Position numbers and translations under genes: made by a program. A DNA stretch of 36,639 nt from Stramenopiles sp. TOSAG23-3 (taxonomy: Eukaryota > Sar): assembly GCA_900128585.1 (NCBI GenBank), contig LT642196.1, positions 1 through 36,639 on the forward strand, read 5' to 3'. Shown here one piece after another: positions 1 through 8,789 of the stretch. The stretch's first letter is position 1; each line of letters starts with the position of its first letter. The notes beneath the pieces are model-generated. The model had not been told where the DNA came from. It saw nothing but the letters and a program-made list of their open reading frames with translations, and did not search any database.

Positions 1-2682
1 TGGGAGGTAATAGTTCTGCTGGCATATACATTGTGTTCCGTTATCCTTTCTGCTGTAAGCACCTAAGAACTCGCCCAACCCACAGCCTGATGATGTCACA
101 CTCAGTGGGAATGTCTCTGCGGGTACTGCGTGGTAAATTGAGTCTTGAGTTTCGACTGTGTGGTGAATGGAACATTGGTACGATGTGCTACCTTTGGCAA
201 GAAATTTTCCATCATCGTTTACCTCGATAGTAGATGTTTGTTGCGTAAACCAATTCGCGGTCGTAAATGTGAGGATGGCCACAGGAACTTTACAATTGGA
301 AGCTAAACTCTCGACCCTGACATGAACGTCTTTGTTTTGTGGCGGTGCCGTAAGACTAATTTTATATGAAAAAACGCCGCCTTCTGAAATAAACCCTTCT
401 GTGGGCAGTACTAGCCCGGCTGGAGCGTCGTTGGTAGAGACAACAGCTGTTTTTGTCACAGTCTTTCCAACATACTTTGGGTCAGAGCTATTGGTTTGCA
501 CTGTGAGATCAAACGTGGTTCCTATGGCATATTTTCCATTCAATGCGCGTACAGTAATTTTCTGGTTGACCGTCTGCCACAAAGACGGCAAAATTGTAAA
601 TGCTGGTGGAGTGATTTCGATCAGACTGGGATTAGTGGTTTGGATAACTATGTAAACTTGTTGCAAAGGCTCGGAAGTGAGTCCTTTGATTACAAATTCT
701 TTTGCATCTCCCCCTTCTGTCAATTCAATAACGTTTGTATCCTCCAATATCGCCACGCCGGCAGTATCGTCGTCCGCAATTTGTACAATAACTGTGTTGT
801 TTGTGGCCTTTGATTGGAAGATGGAATCTTCGGTGATTGCATGGTACACGACTCGAATCGTTTCGGCATCTTGGTCGTTGTCGATGTTGTCGTTGCTCGC
901 TGCAACCGTCACCACTTGCGGCACGTTCCAATTCGACATGGTAAACACGAGAGATGGAGGCACAAGACGCACCGTCAACGGCGTGTTTGGTCTAGGCATA
1001 ACGATCGTTGCGAAGACACTCACGTTGGCAGACGGCTGCGTCTCCAACACAAGCGCGTACTTGGTGCTTGCGCCTTCGTCGATCGTCATCGGACCCATGA
1101 CTTTCAAACGGTACTCGAACGACCCGTCGTCTTGAGGAATCTGCAACTTGACGTCCGCATCGTCGTCGTTCAAGACGGATATTGTAAAGGAGGTGGGCGG
1201 TGTGTGGACATACATTTCATCTGCGCTCGTGACAGTATGCACGATCTCACACTCGGCGTAAACGGCATTCGTACCTTCGTCAATCACGTTTCCGGGAATG
1301 TCCACTTGGACGATGATGCCTTTGCTATAATTACTTTCCGTAAATACTATCGATGGGAACGGTGGCAAGGGACAGGAAATAGAAGTAAAGTTTACGAGGA
1401 CCGTCTCTTGAGGAGCCAATGAGAGCGTCAAGTTGTGCGAACTTGAGGATGTTTCAGATAAGGTGGTATCAGAGGGCAGAACAACATAGCCATGGCAATG
1501 CACACCGAGAGTTCCCGGTGTACGTTGCCGGCACTGAGTGCCAGATAGGCCAGCATTAACACACGGATTAGCGTCACACGTTACCGGCGTGAGTTGATTT
1601 CCTGTAAATGAATTGCCCTGAAAATCTGAATCTTCCATGTCAATCCGCGTGAGAACAATATCTGCAGAATTCCAATGAATTCCAGAATTGAGCCTCCATA
1701 GATTTCCATAGAATTTGCTCGCAATAACTTTTACGCTCGGTGATAAATCTGCGCACATACCACCGCCCCAATCAGCAGAATTGTAGGACACTACACACCT
1801 AGATAATACAATCGACCCGCCAGATATAAATACCCCCCCCCCCCAACTTTCATCATAAACTGGTCCTGGAACAGTCCCATAAAAAGCAGAATTACTTGTC
1901 ACGGTGCAGTCTGATAAAGTTGCTGAACCTCCGAAAACAAATAGCCCTCCTCCACTCCCTTCTTCCGCGGAATTACTGGAAATGTTGCAGTTGGATAACG
2001 TTATTGACCCAGCTAATATGAACAATCCTCCTCCTCCACATTTTGGAGTACCAGTATAAGAAATGCTTTCGGTTTGGCTTTGGCTACTTGGACCACCACT
2101 ATAGAAAACGGAATTATCGGACACCACACAGTTTAACAACGTTGTTGCCCCTGCTCTTATAAATAGACCTCCTCCATAAATTTCATTCTGACTCGAAGCA
2201 GAATTATTGGTTATGACACAGTTGGATAAGTTTGTTGACCCCCACGACATTATAGCCCTCTTTCCATGAGTTAGGATCATGTTTTCAATAATGAGTGCAT
2301 CATTGGAATTCACTTCAAACAGGAGAACACCAGACCCAGAGTTTCTAATACCATCCCACCCCCCATCTATTGCCGGCTTATGTGTTCCAATACCTGTTAT
2401 CTTCAATCTTCCACTCAAAGTAATCGTCGATGTAAATGAGCAATTAGACGATATTTTATATTCTCCTGAACTTTCTATGTTACACAGTCCATACCGGTTT
2501 TCCAATCGTCGCCGCACCATGAAATTGAAAGAATTGTTCATAGGACTATTTTCAACATGCCTGAACGTGTTGTCTTCGGAAGCTCTTTTCGTGAGTCGAC
2601 CGGGATTACGGCTTGGGAAGGGTGCGGAGACCTTGCAGGATACGCCCAAGAGCACGAGTACGAGTACAATCAGAGACGACAT
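1..2682 (-). CDS. Large secreted/surface protein, 5' part: signal peptide, Pmp-like beta-helix, Calx-beta/Ig-like repeats
   Basis: One frame stays open on the minus strand from an ATG at 2682 to the window edge (894 codons, no stop), so the C-terminus lies outside. Residues 1-20 form a hydrophobic signal peptide. Residues ~105-335 hold about five repeats of a glycine-rich strand (GGGLFI type) followed by an asparagine/serine strand (NCVVSDNS type), the pattern of right-handed beta-helices and chlamydial-type polymorphic membrane protein repeats. Residues ~400-860 hold about four beta-sandwich repeats with FTxxNW...QxVTV and DDD endings, resembling Calx-beta or Ig-like adhesin modules. At the edge a Cys-rich segment of TNFR/ephrin-receptor type begins. 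An adhesive or cell-surface role is inferred; no catalytic motif is visible. A polypyrimidine-AG just upstream (around 2723-2740) could be a 3' splice site, so a 5' exon is possible. A run of 12 G lies inside the coding sequence. Confidence 0.82.
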   Translation of the reverse strand, partial: MSSLIVLVLVLLGVSCKVSAPFPSRNPGRLTKRASEDNTFRHVENSPMNNSFNFMVRRRLENRYGLCNIESSGEYKISSNCSFTSTITLSGRLKITGIGTHKPAIDGGWDGIRNSGSGVLLFEVNSNDALIIENMILTHGKRAIMSWGSTNLSNCVITNNSASSQNEIYGGGLFIRAGATTLLNCVVSDNSVFYSGGPSSQSQTESISYTGTPKCGGGGLFILAGSITLSNCNISSNSAEEGSGGGLFVFGGSATLSDCTVTSNSAFYGTVPGPVYDESWGGGVFISGGSIVLSRCVVSYNSADWGGGMCADLSPSVKVIASKFYGNLWRLNSGIHWNSADIVLTRIDMEDSDFQGNSFTGNQLTPVTCDANPCVNAGLSGTQCRQRTPGTLGVHCHGYVVLPSDTTLSETSSSSHNLTLSLAPQETVLVNFTSISCPLPPFPSIVFTESNYSKGIIVQVDIPGNVIDEGTNAVYAECEIVHTVTSADEMYVHTPPTSFTISVLNDDDADVKLQIPQDDGSFEYRLKVMGPMTIDEGASTKYALVLETQPSANVSVFATIVMPRPNTPLTVRLVPPSLVFTMSNWNVPQVVTVAASNDNIDNDQDAETIRVVYHAITEDSIFQSKATNNTVIVQIADDDTAGVAILEDTNVIELTEGGDAKEFVIKGLTSEPLQQVYIVIQTTNPSLIEITPPAFTILPSLWQTVNQKITVRALNGKYAIGTTFDLTVQTNSSDPKYVGKTVTKTAVVSTNDAPAGLVLPTEGFISEGGVFSYKISLTAPPQNKDVHVRVESLASNCKVPVAILTFTTANWFTQQTSTIEVNDDGKFLAKGSTSYQCSIHHTVETQDSIYHAVPAETFPLSVTSSGCGLGEFLGAYSRKDNGTQCICQQNYYLP
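1833..1844 (-). repeat. 12-nt poly-G coding tract
   Basis: Twelve consecutive C on the plus strand read as G in the Pmp-like gene and encode the W-G-G-G of one beta-helix repeat. Frame is kept on both sides, and the other repeats encode the same glycines with mixed codons. Confidence 0.9.
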
Positions 2683-3589
2683 GATTGCTATGGGAGATGT
2701 TTGACACAAATATTCTTTTCTGAAAAAGAAAAGAGTGTCGAAATGAGTTTGTAGTTGTGCCGTTGGTATTAATATTAGTATTACTGCCTAATCTAATAAT
2801 TCCTGCTAATTTTTTCCTTGACAATTAAATGACTAAATCATTTTTTTTCATCACGATTTTTTTGTTTACCCAGACCGGCCACATTTTTATATAGGAATTA
2901 ATTTACTAAGTATACATTAACTACATCGAGAAAAAAGCAGTTTCCTGCTGTGCAATGTATATTGCTAGCATGGAATAGCATTAGAAGAAAAAAGCAACTG
3001 CTTTTTTGTTTTAGCAGCTCCCCCCCTGGTAAAAAACGACAATTCTGCTGCAGCCTCCCCCTCAGTCTATAATTATTAATACCAGATATCTCTATGTTAT
3101 TTAGTATTAATAAGGGAGAGTTGTGATGCTGTGATGACCTCTTTCATCATCGGTTTGCTCTTGGACGTTGTACTTGGTAAAGAGTTCGGTCAAGTTTGAA
3201 ATCGACCACAGGCGAAGGTTTTGATTTTTTCGTTTGGCGTTACGTTTCAGCTCTGCATTTTTGTTTTTTTATTATGGGGAAATGTCCCCCCTCTCCTTAC
3301 ATCTTTGTTGAACGCGAGAAATGTATTTCTGACTTGAAACGGCCCGTAGCAGTGGTGCAAGGTTCATCCGTTAAACATCGCAACTGGATTTGGTAGTTTA
3401 GGCAACAAGGTGTACGAACTGGGAAAGACGTGGTTCCCCAGTTTCGTTTCTAGCGTTCACAAGACAGAATCGAACACAATCTAAAAATTTACAACCAGGG
3501 CCTACTTACCATACCGACTCGTCAGCGGGGGCGAAAAAAGGAGCTGTACAAATTGCGCCGATTGAAAACGGCATGAAAGGTGCGGAAAT
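2683..3589. other. Intergenic, upstream of the surface-protein gene
   Basis: No supported gene. Short frames here are either not ATG-started or end quickly. A perfect inverted repeat (9-bp arms, AAAAAAGCA/TGCTTTTTT, 2-nt loop) lies at 2988-3007. A short protein-like frame around 3355-3484 without a start may be a decayed coding fragment. Confidence 0.5.
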
Positions 3590-3898
3590 ATGCAACATCT
3601 AAGCCTTTCCGAACAGAATTGCCAACTGTTTTGGTTTCAACAACTGAAGTTGATATGGTACTATCGTCCTGAGTTTGATTCTTATTGCTCTTCCCCGGCT
3701 TGGTGTGAATTCAGCGCGAGAATGGACGACACACTTGAAATAGCCCAAACACGCTGGGACGAAAAATTCGGTCAGAAATCTTACCTACTGCAGGCATTTG
3801 ATACTGTTCGTAATATCTATTCGCCCAAGAAGCGGAAAGCAAATGACGAAGCAGGGGCGTCTAGCAAAAGACTGAAAACTGAATCGAAAAGTGTTTAG
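3590..3898 (+). CDS. Hypothetical 102-aa protein, possibly a decayed duplicate
   Basis: I do not recognise this family. The ATG at 3590 opens 102 codons ending in TAG. The C-terminal third is strongly basic, with a PKKRK nuclear-localisation-like motif and a second KRLK patch. Its 3' flank (about 3903-3985) can be aligned by eye with the 3' end of the next ORF (about 4392-4475): both share GCAAATT, a TGCYTCCACYAAA core, CGATTTAT and ATAAG in the same order. The proteins share only weak similarity (R-aromatic-DE, later NIY). This suggests a tandem duplication followed by decay. No partner or function can be proposed. Confidence 0.35.
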   Translation: MQHLSLSEQNCQLFWFQQLKLIWYYRPEFDSYCSSPAWCEFSARMDDTLEIAQTRWDEKFGQKSYLLQAFDTVRNIYSPKKRKANDEAGASSKRLKTESKSV

Positions 3899-4020
3899 TG
3901 GACGCAAATTAACAAATTCTATATAACCAAATGCTTATTTTGCCTCCACCAAATCTGGTCGATTTATATAAGAATATTCTAAAAAACTAATACATATATT
4001 GATAACTTAACAAATTCATA

Positions 4021-4415
4021 ATGTCTCGACTGATTCAATTTGCTGAGCTATACATTACTCTCTCAAGAGCCTCATCTAGGATTCATATTGGATGTACTGA
4101 AATCTCGGTTTCACAAATTCCAACCCTATTGATTGCCAGCGATATCGGCTTTGATCCATCATGGAGTCAATACTTCGTTGAACGAAAGCATATTAAGTTT
4201 GAACAATTAGACGACCAGAGACGTTTTGATGAAATGGAAGCGATGTTGAAGTCTAACAAACAACTCTCAGCTTTTCTAAGATGGCATATGCGCACAACAT
4301 ATATGGTTTGGGGTTCCTGGAATTATTCTCCATCTCAAAACGATTAGCGGGTGAAAACGCCGAAACGTTTTATAAGAAAATTGAGGTGGAAGCAAATTTG
4401 AATCAGACTATTTAA
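4021..4415 (+). pseudogene. Hypothetical protein, apparent frameshift near the 3' end
   Basis: A 108-codon frame opens at ATG 4021 and stops at 4347. From about 4262 a second frame (plus 2 relative to the first) is open to a TAA at 4415. That frame reads more like an ordinary charged protein tail (contains ETFYKKIEVEANL) than the end of the first frame does. A one-base indel between about 4262 and 4290 would join them into a protein of about 130 residues. The family is not recognised. The 3' flank resembles that of the ORF at 3590-3898, so the two may be tandem copies. A short intron or chance overlap of frames remain alternatives. Confidence 0.35.
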
Positions 4416-4872
4416 TTAAACTAAATGTGCTTCCACTAAATAATCTAAGCCGATTTATTATAAGTATATGTTTTAGAATATGAATATATCCTATCTATTC
4501 GACTCACGAGTCGATCTGTAATTCTCTATAGCACCCGGGATTCGACTCAAGAGACCATACCATACACTAAAACATACACTCCTCCCGTGGGTTCCCCCTG
4601 CTGTGTCAACAATTTAAAAAAAGAATTGGATCGTTAACCACTCCTCTCACTCATCATAATAAATTTTAAAAAAATTATTAATAAGAAGAAAAGAAAGTTA
4701 GTGAGCGACTGATTCTGATAGTGTTTAATTGTGTGCTTCTAGGCAATAAAATGGATCAATTCCAACATCAGTGTACACTCCACGAACATTTATTGAAACA
4801 TAAACAACTCTTTCATTTTAAATTCTTGTAGGTATATTACATATAGCCACGACTAAAAAACATAGTGTTACC
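4416..4872. other. Intergenic, 5' region of the polycystin gene
   Basis: No gene seen. A hairpin TCGACTC-AC-GAGTCGA lies at 4499-4514, followed by a second GATTCGACTC at about 4541. The rest is AT-rich and should contain the promoter of the PKD2-like gene. Confidence 0.5.
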
Positions 4873-7026
4873 ATGAGCAAAAGTAAAAAAGTAACCCCTG
4901 TGGTTCCGGCTCCACATCCGTCAACTCCCACGCCTACCAAAGTGCGTACGATTGAAGTAAAAGAAGCCCAAAATGTTCAAGACTACACTAACGATAGTGA
5001 GGATGCAGGCGGTAGCGGCAAATATGTTACGTTGGAAGATATTCGTTACGGTCATGAGGATTATATTGGCCTTTCAAGATTGTCTTCCTTTTTGCTCTTC
5101 GGAGTCGTCTTTTGTGCATTTGTTTTGTGTGCAGCAAACCCGGCTCAAGGCTTGACAAAAATGCAAATATTTCAAAACATTTTAAAGACACAGGGGGAAG
5201 ATGCTTCATCGCAGAAGGCAAGAACATTCACGGACATAAAGGCCGTATACACTGGCATTATCCAGAGGTTAGTGGAAAACAGTGTGAATGGAACTCTCTT
5301 TGGAGGCAATTTGATGATGGTCTCAGCTTGGTTGAGTATTCGTACCTCCTATGGGTGCGGCGACAAGTCCTCGGTGTTACCAGGAATATACAAAAATTAC
5401 GATACGTCCTCGAACAATGCTTTGGTATTAAAATCCAGAAATAAATGTTCTGGGAGACATAGGACAGAGGCTTTCATATACCGGGTCAATGGCCTTAGGG
5501 AGGAATCTAAAGGAGGTAGAACTGACTCATTCGGTAAATGGAACGGAACCATAAATGGGTCAGGGATTGAGACTGCTATTAAAAAAGTGAAATACATGCT
5601 GGATCCTGGAAGCAATCTCTTCGCACACGTTAGGGAGACTGCATTGTACTTGTACTTTTACCAACCCATGACCAATTTGGTATACAATGTAGAGTTGGCG
5701 TATCATCTCACTCCAAATAACCCTGGAGCATTCAGGATTATCAATAGGTACGAATCAAGGGCAGCTCCATTACTACCATTTCGGGGCTCTCGAGAGATTG
5801 GCCATGCCATTTCTGCGGGTGTTGTTTTCCTGTACTGTGTGGTAAATGTATTACAAAATGTATGGTTTTTGCTCAAATTTGGAGAAAAGATTGTTCGAAA
5901 AGACCTGAATTTATTGCATGGATTGGAAGATGTTTTTTTTGCACTAGTAGAAATCGGCGCATGTGTTTGCACATTTATTGCTGTAGGGCAGTACATTCAT
6001 TATTTAGAGCGCGCATCGAGTATATCACTTCAGTCTTTCGATACACATTTGCCGAGCCCATTTGTGCATAGCCTAAAGACTTCCTGTTACGCAGCACTGG
6101 TGTGGTTATTTGTACTGTTTGGAAGAATGAGATTCCACCATGGTTTGAGCATATTCTACAACACCTTGCTCCGTGCGTCTAAAGAATTGTTTGATTTTCT
6201 GGTACTATTTGTGTTGATCATTGTCATCGTATCCCTGTGCGGGCATGTTACGTTTGGAGTGATCGCTGCAGACTACCATTTTGCTCAGTTTGATAGAGCT
6301 GTGTCCACCACGTTGGGCATTGCGTTTGGGCATTACGATTACGACACGATCGTAGGTGCTATGTTCGGTCTAGACAGTAATTTGGGGACAATGTTCTACT
6401 GGACATTAAACATAGTGATGTTTCTGATGCTAAACATACTGATGGCCATTATACTGGACGCATTTGAAAAGAACCAAGACGATCGAAAGCATATTGATGA
6501 AGCGTTTCTGAAGCTGCTGGCGTTTCGACAACCCCAAAGGCTGGCACGCCGATTTTGTTGCTCGCGTTGCCGACCAGCTTCCTTTGAGAAAGTTGACCGC
6601 TTGGACAAACGATCTGCGTACGAATTTATTGAAGAAAAGGGTTGGGCGTCTACGATATTGGATGGTAAAGTCAGCAAACAAACGAAGGACAAAGTGATTG
6701 CAGAGAGACGCAAATCGTTCAGTGAAGAAGGTGATGATCTACCACTGGCACAAGTAGCAGAGAAGGTTACGTTTACACTGGATGACCTCAAATTAATGAT
6801 GGGCGCGGAGGATAACAAGTTTGGGGGTGCTGCGGCCGCTGCTATTTTCAAGGCGTACGGAAAGGATGTGCAAGAGCGCGAGCGTTTTGAACAGAAACTC
6901 GAAGATATCCAAAGCCATGTAACCAGAAGCGTTTCAACGATGAACCGTGAAATCCGCGATTTGAAAGCCATGATCAAACATCTGGTTGCTATTAATAGTG
7001 GTGACCTGAAGCGGAAAGAAGACTAA
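4873..7026 (+). CDS. PKD2: Polycystin-2-like (PKD2/TRPP) cation channel
   Basis: This encodes a 717-aa six-helix channel of the TRPP family; in other flagellates such channels act in cilia or cell membranes in calcium signalling. After a polar N-terminus the first helix is at ~68-88. A long extracellular polycystin/TOP domain (~95-305) carries several Cys. S2 is at ~310-336, S3 at ~352-377, S4 at ~400-422 and S5 at ~438-463. The pore helix and filter are at ~474-490, and S6 at ~503-530 carries the LNILMAIILDAF motif typical of the family. The filter region reads AFGHYDY rather than the LGD seen in animal PKD2. The cytoplasmic tail (~535-717) ends in a predicted coiled coil (~665-708), as PKD2 assembly domains do. 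Length is near that of lean protist PKD2 proteins. The start ATG is preceded by TTACC. It stops with TAA and no intron is needed. Confidence 0.88.
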   Translation: MSKSKKVTPVVPAPHPSTPTPTKVRTIEVKEAQNVQDYTNDSEDAGGSGKYVTLEDIRYGHEDYIGLSRLSSFLLFGVVFCAFVLCAANPAQGLTKMQIFQNILKTQGEDASSQKARTFTDIKAVYTGIIQRLVENSVNGTLFGGNLMMVSAWLSIRTSYGCGDKSSVLPGIYKNYDTSSNNALVLKSRNKCSGRHRTEAFIYRVNGLREESKGGRTDSFGKWNGTINGSGIETAIKKVKYMLDPGSNLFAHVRETALYLYFYQPMTNLVYNVELAYHLTPNNPGAFRIINRYESRAAPLLPFRGSREIGHAISAGVVFLYCVVNVLQNVWFLLKFGEKIVRKDLNLLHGLEDVFFALVEIGACVCTFIAVGQYIHYLERASSISLQSFDTHLPSPFVHSLKTSCYAALVWLFVLFGRMRFHHGLSIFYNTLLRASKELFDFLVLFVLIIVIVSLCGHVTFGVIAADYHFAQFDRAVSTTLGIAFGHYDYDTIVGAMFGLDSNLGTMFYWTLNIVMFLMLNILMAIILDAFEKNQDDRKHIDEAFLKLLAFRQPQRLARRFCCSRCRPASFEKVDRLDKRSAYEFIEEKGWASTILDGKVSKQTKDKVIAERRKSFSEEGDDLPLAQVAEKVTFTLDDLKLMMGAEDNKFGGAAAAAIFKAYGKDVQERERFEQKLEDIQSHVTRSVSTMNREIRDLKAMIKHLVAINSGDLKRKED

Positions 7027-7495
7027 AGCATATAACTATATATTTATTTATTTTAATTTTAATAGTATTAATAATAATAGTAGACGACTATAAAAAAAAT
7101 ATTGGGCTTATACTACACGACGGGTCAAATCAGAAACAAAAACAATAATTAACAAACAGCAATTATTTTTTTATTATTTTATATTAATACACCATATAGC
7201 CTAATACTACAACTAAGTTTTTTTTGTTTTTTTTTACTATAATAATAATGATAAAACAATAATCAAAATAAATCTGATTCCAAAAAGTTCGTAAATTTTT
7301 ATACACTTTATACACATTTGAATGATGTTGCTGCTCCACAAATTAGAGAATATTATCAACCGCGAATGAAGAGAAGAGCGCAAATAAAACGTCAAGGACG
7401 ACCGAGGATATATTGTGACATTGAGATTTTTATGTAAAGCGACGAACGTTCTCTAATTCAACCGAACAAATTTGGCCACGACCCCTTCCCGATAT
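7027..7495. other. Intergenic between PKD2-like and RTRAF genes
   Basis: AT-rich spacer with poly-T and AAT runs (7040-7270). No coding frame is supported. It contains the 3' end of the PKD2-like transcript and the promoter of the RTRAF gene. Confidence 0.5.
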
Positions 7496-8296
7496 ATGTC
7501 GGCCGCTGCCCAGACTTTAAACAGCCCTTTTATCAAGGCTGCACAGGCGCTGGGCTTTGAGCAATGGGATATGTTACTGTGTGATCCAAAGTCAATCCCG
7601 TTCCGAAAATTTATAGCACATTTAGAAAACCAGAAGATCAGGTGTTACAAGAAAGGCGAGCGTAGTATATGCCAAAATTTAGGTGGTAAGGACTGGCCAA
7701 AGAAATTTCGGAAGTATCTCGAGGATGTAGGTTGCCCGTTTCAATGTGTAGACCAAAAAGAAACGAAGAGCAACACTTCTGCTATATTTTGGCTTGTGGC
7801 GCACGCGCTCGCATTCCAATACGAAGATAAGAAATCTTCCTACAATGAGCAAACATTGCAACAGAAGGGGTTTAATAAGAAAAGCAATGAAGGTTTAGTT
7901 GGTAAGGTTGGGGTGAATGAAACGTTGATGAAACTTGGGGCCAGCGTTGGGCTGGGCGCCGCTGAGCTGGACAAATGCGCAAGCTGTCGCAGGAAAATGG
8001 AAACTATTGAAAGCGTTATTTCAAAAAAACTTTCCCATCGCAACATGCGGTTGGCAAAGCAGAAAGCACAGGGTCAAGATAACAGCAAAACTTACCACCT
8101 GACCACGGAAGAATTTCCACTCGGTTTTAAAACAGGCAAAGCGTCGGTTGATAAAGCGGCCATCGTTCTAAAAATGCTCTATTTGTCTCAGTTACGCGAG
8201 CTGCAGCAAAGTATCAACCACGTACTGAACCTGGCCCAAGATGAATTTACTGGAAACCCTGTGACAGATTGCAAATTGGGTAAAGTTGGTCGATAA
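7496..8296 (+). CDS. RTRAF: RTRAF (hCLE/CGI-99/C14orf166) homologue
   Basis: The product is 266 aa from the first ATG at 7496; upstream codons in frame lack an ATG back to a stop. It matches the RTRAF family along its length: an N-terminal segment with FRKFIAHLENQKIRCYK, then DWPKKFRKYLEDVGCPF and the family-typical C-terminus TDCKLGKVGR. In animals RTRAF is a subunit of the tRNA ligase complex (with RTCB, DDX1 and FAM98) and of cap-binding and RNA-transport particles, shuttling between nucleus and cytoplasm. The middle (~125-205) contains an insertion with a CxxC (CASCRRK) relative to the human protein and is the least conserved part. Identity is secure; the exact role in this organism is inferred from the family. 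Confidence 0.9.
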   Translation: MSAAAQTLNSPFIKAAQALGFEQWDMLLCDPKSIPFRKFIAHLENQKIRCYKKGERSICQNLGGKDWPKKFRKYLEDVGCPFQCVDQKETKSNTSAIFWLVAHALAFQYEDKKSSYNEQTLQQKGFNKKSNEGLVGKVGVNETLMKLGASVGLGAAELDKCASCRRKMETIESVISKKLSHRNMRLAKQKAQGQDNSKTYHLTTEEFPLGFKTGKASVDKAAIVLKMLYLSQLRELQQSINHVLNLAQDEFTGNPVTDCKLGKVGR

Positions 8297-8789
8297 TTTT
8301 CACCGTAGGAGGTACACTGGAACACTTTTGTTTGATTTTATTGTTAAAATATATACAGCATTCGAAAGCCTACTAAACCTTTGTCCGTTTTCGTATATAT
8401 TATATAGACACAGCAAAACGCTTTTGTCGATTTTATTAATATATAAACACTGTGAAGACTAAATACTAAATATATTATTAACAAACAAACAACAAAAAAG
8501 TCAGTCCGCCCCATCAAACCTTTAAAGGCACAGGCAACAGGCACACAGCAGTCAATAACCGCCCCCCGTGCCCCCCCTGCCATCATCCACCTTACGTCGT
8601 CCAGCCACGTTCGAAATTGTTTCAAAACAAGAAGATAGTAATATTATATTATAATATGGCCTGTTGACGGAGTTAATTTATTTGCCCAATTTGAAGATGG
8701 TCCAAGTTTGAAAAGGTCATAGACGCTTAGGTTACCGCTTCTACCAAGCATGCACCAATTTTGTGGACGCAAAGACGGAAAAGAAGCCA
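8297..8789. other. Intergenic between RTRAF and TPK genes
   Basis: No gene supported. An antisense frame at 8344-8625 has only a TTG start and spans C-rich low-complexity sequence. A possible 3' splice AG lies near 8729, so a 5' UTR intron for the TPK gene cannot be excluded. Confidence 0.45.

Noticed and set aside
677-1422. Plus-strand frames of 152 and 202 codons within the surface-protein gene
   Set aside because: They are shadows of the minus-strand coding frame, which has a signal peptide and repeat structure.
4499-4560. tRNA-like sequence with GATTCGA
   Set aside because: No pairing T arm, anticodon arm or acceptor stem can be drawn on either strand; only the TCGACTC-AC-GAGTCGA hairpin is real.
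8344-8625. Antisense frame of 93 codons with a hydrophobic middle
   Set aside because: Its start is TTG, it spans poly-C low-complexity DNA and no family features are seen.
8763-8789. Non-ATG extension of the TPK gene from a GTG
   Set aside because: The GTG is not a normal eukaryotic start and the extension has no family match; ATG 8790 leaves the whole enzyme. Similar non-ATG extensions of RTRAF, bystin, i-AAA, cyclophilin and the PH-PX gene were cut back to the first ATG.
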